Position numbers and translations under genes: made by a program. Below, in pieces: positions 1 through 8,400 of a DNA stretch of 64,000 nucleotides. Numbering within the stretch: position 1 is the stretch's first letter; each line of letters starts with the position of its first letter. The notes beneath the pieces were generated by a model. That model saw only the letters and a list, made by a program, of their open reading frames with translations. It did no database searches and had not been told where the DNA came from. The stretch comes from Corynebacterium haematomassiliense (GTDB lineage: Bacteria; Actinomycetota; Actinomycetes; Mycobacteriales; Mycobacteriaceae), in assembly GCF_013978595.1 (NCBI RefSeq), contig NZ_JACDTZ010000001.1, forward strand, positions 1,860,001 through 1,924,000. Reading direction: 5' to 3'.

Positions 1-179
1 ACGTTCGGGGCGACGTACTCGTCCTTATCCGTGACCACCAGCGAGTCCTGGGCTTCCTGCTTGACCAGCTCCTCAATTTCTTCAGGCACAACCTTGCCGC
101 CGAACAGCGCCGCCATGGAATTGTCCAAGCCGCGCTGCAGAGAACTGTCCAGCTTTGCCAGCCTGTCCATCACTGCCAT
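1..179 (-). CDS. fhaA: FhaA-like protein, N-terminal part (DUF3662/FHA family), cut by window edge
   Basis: Only the first ~60 codons lie in the window; the gene continues off the left edge. The peptide starts MAVMDRLAKLDSSLQRGLDN and continues with an FGGKVVPEEIEELVKQEAQD stretch, which I recognise as the start of the DUF3662 domain of actinobacterial FhaA. In that family the N-terminal domain precedes a linker and a C-terminal FHA phosphothreonine-binding domain, which are not visible here. FhaA normally sits beside the pknA/pknB, rodA and pbpA cluster and next to a leucine tRNA, and the tRNA-Leu at 359 agrees. The start at 179 is preceded by a strong GAAAGGAGGT ribosome site; an internal ATG nine bases downstream is less likely. 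Confidence 0.85.
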   Translation of the reverse strand, partial: MAVMDRLAKLDSSLQRGLDNSMAALFGGKVVPEEIEELVKQEAQDSLVVTDKDEYVAPN

Positions 180-315
180 TTCCTGCGCACCTCCTTTCTT
201 CACATCAGAATTTAAGTAACCCGGACAGTATAGGTGCCGCACCCGACACCACCTATCCGCGCAGCGTGTCGGCCCCGTTGCAGACGCGGGATAAAAGGCG
301 GTGTGCGCTGGCGAT

Positions 316-345
316 TTGTAGTTTTTGTGAGCTGCGTTCTATATT
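316..345 (+). promoter_or_regulatory. Candidate promoter of tRNA-Leu
   Basis: TTGTAG (316-321) and TATATT (340-345) are separated by 18 bases and lie just ahead of the tRNA, giving a predicted transcript start near 352. Both boxes are close to the sigma-A consensus of Corynebacterium. The call rests only on position and box match. Confidence 0.45.
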
Positions 346-358
346 AATCAAGTCGCCC

Positions 359-442
359 GCCCGGGTGGCGGAATTGGCAGACGCGCTGGCTTCAGGTGCC
401 AGTGTTCGCAAGAACGTGGGGGTTCAAGTCCCCCCCCGGGCA
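359..442 (+). tRNA. tRNA-Leu (anticodon CAG)
   Basis: An 84-nt tRNA with a 7-bp acceptor stem (GCCCGGG at 359-365 with CCCGGGC at 435-441), a D-arm beginning TGGCGGAATTGGCAGACGC, an anticodon loop TTCAGGT with anticodon CAG, a long variable arm as expected for leucine tRNA, and a T-arm containing GGTTCAAGTC. The 3' CCA is not encoded. In corynebacteria a leucine tRNA next to fhaA is a familiar arrangement. Confidence 0.95.
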
Positions 443-450
443 CAAATAAG

Positions 451-487
451 TCTCGAGACATCGTTCCTACGGTGTCTCGAGATTTTT
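451..487 (+). terminator. Rho-independent terminator after tRNA-Leu
   Basis: TCTCGAGACA (451-460) pairs with TGTCTCGAGA (473-482) around a 12-base loop and is followed directly by a T run, a classical intrinsic terminator nine bases after the tRNA. Confidence 0.85.
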
Positions 488-578
488 CTTTTTCTGGTTC
501 GGGCTGGGGCGATTTGTGGGGTTAAACGACAAAAAGTGTGTCTGGCTCGGCGTGTCGTGGGTGTTTAGAAGATCGGAA

Positions 579-638
579 TGGTAGCGGTGTGGTGAGTTTG
601 TGGTAGCGCTTGAGTGGGGATCCGGTAGCGGTCCCTGC
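579..638 (+). repeat. IS21 left end with three 22-bp-spaced repeats
   Basis: Terminal inverted repeat matching the right end at 4582-4641. GGTAGCG units begin at 580, 602 and 624, exactly 22 bp apart, so the three copies lie on the same helical face. These are presumably the IstA-binding sites. Confidence 0.85.
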
Positions 639-655
639 TCAGGCGTTTTGTGGGG

Positions 656-1423
656 TTACTGGTTAGTTTCCAGTCTCATGTTTGGTCCTTCGAGGGTGAT
701 GATTTCGGCGCCAGCGACGAGTCGGTTGAGGATGGATTCGGCGATGACGGCGTCCGGGATGGATCTGTACCAGTCTTGCGGGGTGAACTGTGAGGTCACG
801 ATTGTTGATCGGTTGCCTTCTCGTTCGGAGAGAATGTTGAAGAGCAGGTGTGCGGTGGTGGCATCGACTGGGGTGGTGAGGAAGTCGTCGAGGACTAACA
901 CGTCGACGTTGATCAGCTCGCGGGTGAGTTTGAGCCGGGCTGGGTCGTCGAGTGGCATCACTGCGAAGTGCGCGGCAAGCATGTCGGTGCGGTAGAACCT
1001 GGCGGAGTAGTCGTTGCGGCATGCTGCGGTGATCAGTGCTTGGGCGAGGTAGGTCTTGCCGACTGAGGATTTGCCCAAGATGACAATGTTTTGGCCCAGG
1101 TGGCACCATTGTCCGTGAGCGAGTCGGCTGACTTGTTCTGGGTTGATGTTGCGGTCAGGTGCGTAGACGACGTCTTCGAGGCAGGCATCGGGGTTTGGCG
1201 ATCGTGATGCCTTGAGCAGTTTGTTGATGCGGCGTTCGCGTCTGGCCGCGACTTCTTTGTCGAGTGCGTAGAGCACCTTTTGGGAGAAGGTCCACGTGTC
1301 GAAGGCTGGGTCGTTGGCGATGTCGATGACGCTTTTGCCGAAGGCTGTCATGCGCATCGCTGTGAAGTCCGCGAGGACGGATTCGTCGAGGAAACGCTCT
1401 TGAGGCGGGGTCGGTGGGGTCAT
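656..1423 (-). CDS. istB: IS21-family transposition helper ATPase IstB
   Basis: 255-residue AAA+ ATPase that assists the IstA transposase in target capture. A Walker A motif (GKSSVGKTYLA) lies near residues 113-123, and a Walker B motif (VDVLVLDDFL) follows about 60 residues later. Length and fold match IstB/DnaC-like helpers. The ATG at 1423 overlaps the istA stop by 4 bp (ATGA), the translational coupling usual for IS21. The reading frame is intact. Because istA upstream is disrupted, istB is probably transcribed poorly and the element cannot move by itself unless an intact copy elsewhere supplies IstA. Confidence 0.92.
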   Translation of the reverse strand: MTPPTPPQERFLDESVLADFTAMRMTAFGKSVIDIANDPAFDTWTFSQKVLYALDKEVAARRERRINKLLKASRSPNPDACLEDVVYAPDRNINPEQVSRLAHGQWCHLGQNIVILGKSSVGKTYLAQALITAACRNDYSARFYRTDMLAAHFAVMPLDDPARLKLTRELINVDVLVLDDFLTTPVDATTAHLLFNILSEREGNRSTIVTSQFTPQDWYRSIPDAVIAESILNRLVAGAEIITLEGPNMRLETNQ

Positions 1424-2828
1424 GGCGTTGTGGTTCCTTTCTTGATGAGGTTGTCCAGACTGAACTGTGCTGCGCCACCGAGGTAGGCGCCGCTGGTGTC
1501 GCGTGTGGCAGCGGCGGGTGCGTGGGCCCGATGCCCAGGTGTGGCCGGTGCCGGTTGGTCGAAGCCGTGTGGTCGGGTTGCGGCTTCTTTGCGTACGGCG
1601 GCCATCATGTTTTTGACCGCGGTGTAGGACACCGCCCGGCGGGTCCCGTCGGAGGAGACCAAGCGCTTACATGCTTCTTCCAACACGAGCTTGTTGGCGT
1701 GTTTGCCCATTGACAGCACGTTTCGGCACGATTGGTACGCCTGGGCCGGGATTGCTTTCGCCGCGATCATTTCCTCGATGACGGTGCGTGTCGCCGGCCC
1801 GATCTTTTGGGCTTCGCGCAGGAAGTAATCGCTCGTCCACAGTCCCTGGGTGTGATCCATATTCGCCGGGATGTGGTCGGCATCGGTGACATACGCCCCG
1901 CGGGTGTGGGCAAGCGTGTGGGTTGTAACGGCACGGCCACCATCGAAGACCGTGAGCACTTGCCCGGTGATGCGCACATCGACAGTGCGGCCAACGAGCT
2001 GGTGCGGCACGGAGTACCGCACGCTAGCTACGGTGATGTGGAAATCTGGGGCGATCTTGGCGCGTTTCCACTCGGTGCGCTGCCACGGGGTATCGGGAAG
2101 TGCTGTCAACAGGTGCCTTTCATGCGCATCGAAAATGTCTTTGCGGCTTGACTGCTGGTGACGAAACGGTACCGCCTGGTTGATCTGGCCAATCAGCTGT
2201 TTAATACGCGTGTTGAGCTCGTCAAGGTCGACGCACTGGTGGCCATCGAGTGCGTGGATGACCTTGTGGGTGACGATCTTGACTGCGGCTTCGACATTCG
2301 CTTTGTCTTTCGGCCGTTTCGCCCTCGTGGGCAGTGCTGCGGTGTTGTAATGCTCCAAAAACTGCTCGTAGGTGTCGTTGACCTTGCGGTTTCGATCCGC
2401 CGCGCTGATCGCGTTCGACGCAGTCGAGGCATTATCCGGCACCACAACCTCAGGCACGCCCCCGAAGTAGGCGAACGCGTGGTGGTGGGCATCAAGCCAG
2501 GAATGCTGGCGCTCATCCGGACATGCGAGGGCAAAAATCATCCCGGAATACGGCATTGAGGCGACAAACACGCTGACCTTCACCCCCGGTGCGCCATAAG
2601 GGTCTAACAGGCGCATCTTGGTGCCTGCCCAATCCACCTGCATGGTGTGCCCCGGTGTGTGGGTGATGCGTGCGGTCAAACCGGCCGCATCGACATGAGA
2701 CGCCACCAACTGGCGAAACCGGTCGTAGCTGTAATGGAGCTGGCCGGGTAAAGCAGGTGTGGTGGTGTAGCGCGCCCACAGCACTTGCAGTGTCTGCTTG
2801 TTACGCCCCGTGCGGGCTTTGACCACCG

Positions 2829-2837
2829 CATCAAAAT
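2829..2837. repeat. 9-bp target duplication of the IS256 element, left copy
   Basis: CATCAAAAT here is repeated exactly at 4279-4287, immediately outside the two terminal inverted repeats of the inner element. IS256-family elements make 8-9 bp duplications. Confidence 0.92.
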
Positions 2838-4278
2838 GAGAGTGTCCGATTCTTTGTGTGCGGGGGTTTGGTTTACAAGTAGTCCGCGAATCGGTCGGGG
2901 TAAGCCACGGCTAGTTGGTTGATGGCTTGTTTCCACCCGGTGGCTGTCGCTCCTTCAATATAGCCGTTGCACTCAACGTCGCGCTTTGCTTTCTTCGCTC
3001 GCTGCGCAGCGCGCTTGTCTTCGATGTTGCAAATCATCAGCCAAAGCGTCTTCAGCGCCGCAGTATCGTTCGGGAACTGGCCCCTGTTGCGGGTAGCTTT
3101 ACGCAGTTCAGCGTTGAGCGACTCGATCGAATTGGTGGTGTAGAGCACCCGGCGTGCCGCCGGCGGGAACTGCAGGAACGGCACGAACCGCTCCCAGGCG
3201 TCGCGCCAGACTTTGACCGACTGCGGGTATTTCCGGCCGAGTTCACTGGCCTCGAACGCATCCAAGCTGGCACGTGCGGTGTCCTCGTTGGCGGCCGTGT
3301 AGACCTCACGCAGCGCCCGGGAGACAGATTTGCGGTCCTGGTAGGACACCCACCGGTTCGCAGCCCGAATCAGGTGCACAATGCAGGTTTGCACCATGGA
3401 ATTCGGCCAGGTTGCCTCCACGGCTTCCGGCAGGCCTTTGAGCCCGTCGCAGCACACGATGAACACGTCCTGGACACCACGGTTGGCCAGGTCCGCGCAC
3501 ACCGATGCCCAGAATGCAGCGCCTTCATTTTCCGCGATCCACAATCCCAGGATGTGCTTGATGCCGTCCATGTCGACACCAACCGCCATGTAGCAGGACT
3601 TGTTGACCACGCGGTGGCCGTCACGGATCTTGACGCGTAGCGCGTCGAGGAAGATCACCGGGTAAAACTCGTCAAGCTGGCGGTTTTGCCAGATCATGAC
3701 CTCGTCTAACACCGCATCGGTAATGGTGCTGATCGTATCCGGGCTCATATCCACCCCGAGCGTGGTCGCGAGATGGTGCTGAATATCACGCACGGTCATC
3801 CCGCCGGCGTACAGCGAGACGATCATGTCATCGAGCTCAGTCAGTCGGCGTGCACCCTTGGGCACCATCTTCGGAGCAAACGTGCCGGCACGATCCCTGG
3901 GCACAGTCACTTCCACTGCGCCGTAGCCAGAATTGACGGTCTTGGTATACGACCCGTTGCGGTGATTGCTGCTCTGCGCGGTTTCCACCTGGGCTTTGGT
4001 CTTGCGGTCAGAATGGCCGTAGCCCAAATGCGCATCCATCTCCGCCTGTAGACCAGCGTTGATCGATGCCTGCAGTAGGCCTTTGACCAGCTCGCTGGCA
4101 TCATCAGCGGAGGTCGACAGCTCGCTTATCAAGCTGGCAAGCTCAGGATTTTCCATCAGCTTCTCGCTGATCTCGTTGACCTTTGCCGGGTCATGGTTTT
4201 TCTTCGGTGACACCGTAGTCATTATCGGTGAAACTCCTTCTAGATCAGAGCCTCACACACAAACTTCCTGACACCCTC
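2838..4278 (-). mobile_element. IS256-family insertion sequence, complete, inside istA
   Basis: 1441-bp element with imperfect terminal inverted repeats: GAGAGTGTCCGATTCTTTGT on the left, and GAGGGTGTCAGGAAGTTTGT on the right read as reverse complement. It holds one intact transposase gene and is flanked by the perfect 9-bp duplication CATCAAAAT. Size, single gene and duplication length all fit the IS256 family. Exact duplication and an intact transposase suggest a fairly recent insertion. Confidence 0.94.
2873..4222 (-). CDS. IS256-family (mutator-type) transposase
   Basis: 449-residue DDE transposase. The catalytic residues can be placed in VIFLDALRVKIRDG (first Asp), VFIVCCDGLKGLPEA (second Asp) and NSIESLNAELRKATRNRG (Glu). 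The second region continues into the family hallmark QTCIVHLIRAANRWV. Normal length, no frameshift, and a good AAGGAG ribosome site ahead of the ATG at 4222, so it is probably active. It is oriented like the interrupted istA, and its stop lies 35 bp inside the left terminal repeat boundary. Confidence 0.95.
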   Translation of the reverse strand: MTTVSPKKNHDPAKVNEISEKLMENPELASLISELSTSADDASELVKGLLQASINAGLQAEMDAHLGYGHSDRKTKAQVETAQSSNHRNGSYTKTVNSGYGAVEVTVPRDRAGTFAPKMVPKGARRLTELDDMIVSLYAGGMTVRDIQHHLATTLGVDMSPDTISTITDAVLDEVMIWQNRQLDEFYPVIFLDALRVKIRDGHRVVNKSCYMAVGVDMDGIKHILGLWIAENEGAAFWASVCADLANRGVQDVFIVCCDGLKGLPEAVEATWPNSMVQTCIVHLIRAANRWVSYQDRKSVSRALREVYTAANEDTARASLDAFEASELGRKYPQSVKVWRDAWERFVPFLQFPPAARRVLYTTNSIESLNAELRKATRNRGQFPNDTAALKTLWLMICNIEDKRAAQRAKKAKRDVECNGYIEGATATGWKQAINQLAVAYPDRFADYL

Positions 4279-4287
4279 CATCAAAAT
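4279..4287. repeat. 9-bp target duplication of the IS256 element, right copy
   Basis: CATCAAAAT, identical to 2829-2837. It encodes part of the IDFD stretch of istA; reading frame is restored when the insertion and one copy are removed. Confidence 0.92.
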
Positions 4288-4581
4288 CGATAGGGACGAA
4301 ATCGCCCTGGCCGGTACTGCGCCCATCTACGAATAACTCGTCGAGCTCATCATCCGTCAACGCCAAAACCTGGTCGACGGTGCGAATCCCAAGGGATCGA
4401 AGCACCTGATTCGACCGGGAAATCGTGCGGTGCGAGCACCCGAGCTGTTGTTCAATCTGGCGGTACGAACGCTGCTGCACAAGCAGCTTCATCACCGCCC
4501 GGTAATCCGTCATCAGCGGACTCCTTCCGGTAACCGGCTACACCCCTGTGGTGCAACCACCCGAAAGCATCACCCGCCACC

Positions 4582-4641
4582 GCCAACCCCGCTACCGGAA
4601 ACCCACTAAACCGCTACCCGAAAGTCACCACACCGCTACCA
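4582..4641 (-). repeat. IS21 right end with three 22-bp-spaced repeats
   Basis: Inverted copy of the left end. CCGCTACC-type units end at 4640, 4618 and 4596, with the same 22-bp spacing as on the left. istA starts about 70 bp further in. Confidence 0.85.
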
Positions 4642-5416
4642 ACTAGCCGGTCGCAACAGTGGGGGTTAGATTTGGCCTTTTTGGATGCCGATTGAGTGGG
4701 TGTAGTCGGTGTCGATAGCGTTGTCGTAGAGGGCTGGTCGTCCTGTTTCGTGGTCGGCTTGGTCGTCGGTGTGGGCTAGGGGGCACTTTGTCGAGCTGGC
4801 CCCAGTCGGGCTGCCTAGCGATTTCTACTGGATAGTTATGCAGCTCCGGCTCGAGGCAAAGCCTCCAATCTGGAAGCGTCCTGGGTTTGATTCCAATCGT
4901 TTTTCAGAGCGTGATCAGAATCATGCCGATGAAGTTCGGCGATGCTCTCAAGGGCATTGTGCTTCGTTTGGCGGACAACCTCATAGCGAAGGGCGCTCAG
5001 CGCTGGGTGCGGCGGTAGGGAGCGGTGAAAAGCTCAGCCTTGCACTGAGCACGCTCAACGATTAGTTGAAATCGAATGGGGCGATGTCCGATGTCGAGGC
5101 TGGCACCGGAAAGTCAGCGGTCCGAGGAAATGAGGCCTTTGCGATGAGAAATACGGGGCAAAGCTGGGTCGATTTTGCGCCAAAGCTCGGGGTCTACCCA
5201 AGTTAGACCTTCTGAGAGGGTCAGGTTTTTAGGGACGCAGGGTCACTACTTCGATCTGTAAATGTCTCGCGGCTAATGGGTTCGGGGAACGCGCCTAGAA
5301 AATAGCCTGATCCTGAGTTTAACCTTAGACCCGAAAAAGTATACAGCGGTGAAACTAACCAGAATGTAGGGTAAAAACATCCTGCCTACTTTTGTAGAAT
5401 TGAGAGGTTCGCGGCT
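4642..5416. other. Gene-poor stretch with apparent coding relics
   Basis: 775 bp between the IS21 end and the giant surface-protein gene with no convincing complete gene. On the minus strand an open stretch of about 50 codons ends at 4666 and reads like a protein C-terminus (GRPALYDNAIDTDYTHSIGI) without an obvious start. On the plus strand a frame open from 4836 contains an ATG at 4923 and ends at 5018, giving a 31-residue cationic peptide (MPMKFGDALKGIVLRLADNL then IAKGAQRWVRR). Both could be decayed fragments left by rearrangement. From about 5050 the DNA is less GC-rich than the rest of the window, like the beginning of the next gene. Confidence 0.5.
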
Positions 5417-8400
5417 ATGACAAGGCGAAATAACAGATATATCGGTAGAAGAGTGTTGGCTGCGTTTTCCACCGTAGGAATCGTAGTAGGTGCTGAAACA
5501 GTAGTATCGCCCATCGACGTAAGTACTGGAATAGAGCCAGCTTGGGCAAATGCACAAACTAATCCGCGATCTTCAAGCTTCGGCATAATTGATGACGATA
5601 TAGTTCGGATTAACTTGTTCAATGCGACAGGGTCCCCGATAACTGGAAACAGGTTTATTGTTAACCTTGGCGATTCAAGACTCACAGATCCTGTCTCCCA
5701 GTTAAGTTTCACCGCCGCGGTAGTCGGCCACGGCAGAACAACCCCGTACACTGTAACCGGTGTCAGCAAGGTAGACGAGAGCTCAGTTTCTTTCCAGTTC
5801 TCTTCGAACGTGACAATTGCTGCTGATGATACATTGCAGCTCACAGCTACTACGCCTAGCCCGGAACTAGATGACAGGAATGCAAGTGGCTCGTGGGATG
5901 CGACCTATGCGCCGGAATTGACTTTGGACGCGGTCGATGGGCCGCGTGATCCTCTAAAGCTGACGGAGAACCAGGGGCGTTGTGCACTTGAGGTGTCTCG
6001 AAATGCGGGGGTGAGCACGTGGATCGCGGAAAGCTACTATCAGTCGAGTGATGTCGCCCCGAACGGTGTTGGGCCTCGCAACACAATGCGTAATCACACT
6101 GTCTTGCAGTACAGGGTAGACGGAACTCAGGGCGCGGAGGCATTCAAACCCATCAGTTCCTCGAAGTGGGTCTATAACGGGCTGGCATATAACCCGGCGG
6201 ACGGCTACCTATATGCCGTTTCTCAAGATCGACCACTTAACGACGGTGATCAATCTGGGCTAAACAACAATCCAAAGGATCCCAAATACCCAGCTGGATA
6301 CCTACTACGCATCAGTCCTGAGACTGGTGGCGTAGCGAAGTTGGGCAAGATTGCACCTGCGGGGGATGCCGGTTCGTTTAGTAAGGATATCAACTCTGGT
6401 ATCACCAACGGTGCATTCGACCGCGCAGGGAATTACATTTTCTCGAACAACTCGGTAAATGGGTCTGGTGACATTTACACTATTAAGTTTGAAGGGGGGA
6501 GTGGTACAGAGCTTTCCCTACCGGTGACCTCTCCAGACGATACGCAAATCCAAGCGGTCCGGCGCCAGCATGATCCGCTTATAAATGCTAACGACTGGGC
6601 GTACTACTTCGAAACCCGGTCTGAAGACGGCCGGACGTATATCGAAACACCGAGAGACAAGAGCTTTATATGGTCGCTTAACTCGAGCGATGGGCGCGTC
6701 TACCTGCACAGAACTGACGTTTCAACTGGTAACGTGCTTAAGCTCGATGTAACGGGAATCTCGACACCCACCGGCCAAAAGTTAGAGCCGGGCGTCACCT
6801 ACGGCAACGCGTGGACGTACTCGAATGGAAACTTGGGATTTAGTGCTAATCAGAAAAATCTCGCTTATCAGCTATCGATTCAGGACCCCTTCGGCACACA
6901 TCCTCGAGTAGGTCTGATATCCGTCGAGCAGGTGCCCACGTCCTATAACAACGATGCCACCTCAAACGCGTTCACCGTAGCCGAGTTTGAGAAGGCTGGT
7001 GTTGATCTCGGGGTTGAGAAAACGCTCGAAATGGTCGACGGGCATCCAAAATGGACCATCAAGGTAACAAATAACTCTCCCTGTGCGTCGTCGGGATTCA
7101 CAGTACGAGATCTCATTTCAGGCGATCTTTCGAACGTAAAAGTTTCGACTGAAGATTCGGGGTGGACTCAAAGCACTGCGGAACGCGGCGACAGCCTCAA
7201 CTGGGTACATGGTCCTCTTGGAGCTGAACAGTCGACATCTCTGGTCGTGGAGGCCGATGTCGCTGACGGAAAGTGTGCTATTAACAAGGTTTCCGTAATC
7301 GGAAATGAGCCTGATCCTGTCTCGGAAAACGATGTCGCTGCCGCTGGTGACTGTGATCCTGCGCTGTCTATCAAGAAGTACATCAATGGCAAGGATGCTC
7401 AAGATGCTGACAGGGATAATTGGCCAGAGATTTTCCCCGGCGACACTGTGAACATCAAGTATGTGGTCAAGAACACGGGTAGTGGCGAAGTCACGGGTAT
7501 CAAACTGGAAGATATCGTTGACAAAGGTGAGAACCCGTCGAAAATTCAGGACCTCATCAAAAAAGAACTAGAAAAGGTCAAAATATTCTCTCTGGAAGGC
7601 AGCCAGGAGACAGAGATCCCGATCAATTTTAGGATGCCCGAGAGCATCGGTTCCGACACGTATGAGCACCGGAATTATGCCAAGGCCGCAGGTGTTTTCG
7701 ACCCGAACGCGCAGGATTTCCCGACGTTTAATGGCGGCGACGATGAGGTGGGTTTTGACCCGTTCCCGCAAACCCTCCCAGCCCGAAAGGTCGAATCCGA
7801 ACCAGATGAAGCGAACGCGTACTTCCGTCCGACACCGCCCGTCGTTGAGAACCCGCAGTTCTCGGTTGAGAAGCTGAGCAACCAGTCTGCCATCAACCTG
7901 GAGCGCAACCAGGACGGCAAGTACGCCTACACGGCGGAGTACACCATCATCGTCAGGAATGATGGCAAGGGCGACGGCGAGCACGCAGCCATCTACGACG
8001 TGCCGCTGCGCGGTGTCGGCTTCGAGCTGGACTCTGTGCAGGTCGATGGCCAGGACGCGCAGCTGCAGAACGGCCGCTACAAGATCGCTGACAGCGCAGC
8101 TCTCGCAGCTGGCGAGTCCAAGACGTTCACCGTCACCGTCTCCGGCACCATCTCCGACGCCGCGGCGGGCAACCTGCCGGCTGCGTACGGCCAGTGCGAC
8201 GCCACCGGCGCGGACGCCACGAAGAACTCCGGCCTGCTCAACGTGGTCAACATGGACGGCGATTCGGACGGTCCGGACAACAACATTGTCTGTACGCCGG
8301 TTGAACTGCGTCGTCTGAACATCGAGAAGCGCATTGATGGCCGTGAGGAAGCCATCGTGAAGCCGAACGAGCCGATGGACATCTGGTACCGAGTCCGTAA

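Larger units (their letters stand above)
1420..4513 (-). pseudogene. istA: IS21-family transposase IstA, split by IS256 insertion
   Basis: The 5' part (4288-4513) encodes an N-terminal helix-turn-helix (RSYRQIEQQLGCSHRTISRS). The 3' part (1420-2837) encodes the DDE core, with D in HTMQVDWAGTK, D in VVPDNAS and E in KDKANVEAAVK. Between them sits the IS256 element plus one copy of a 9-bp target duplication. Joining base 4288 to 2837 restores one open frame of 547 codons reading PIDFDAVVKARTG across the junction, so the interruption is a clean insertion and the ancestral gene was intact. A GTG at 2826 could start the 3' fragment, but the product would lack the DNA-binding head. Confidence 0.93.
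579..4641 (-). mobile_element. IS21-family insertion sequence, interrupted by an IS256-family element
   Basis: The two ends are near-identical inverted copies over about 60 bp, each starting TGGTAGCGGTGTGGTGA. Each end holds three GGTAGCGG-type units 22 bp apart: starts at 580, 602 and 624 on the left, and 4640, 4618 and 4596 read inward on the right. Multiple terminal transposase-binding repeats are typical of IS21 elements. Inside are istB and istA in the usual coupled order. Without the inserted element the IS would be about 2.6 kb, normal for the family. I see no matching short target duplication outside the two ends (GGAA on the left, ACTA on the right), so the flanks may have been rearranged. 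Confidence 0.9.
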
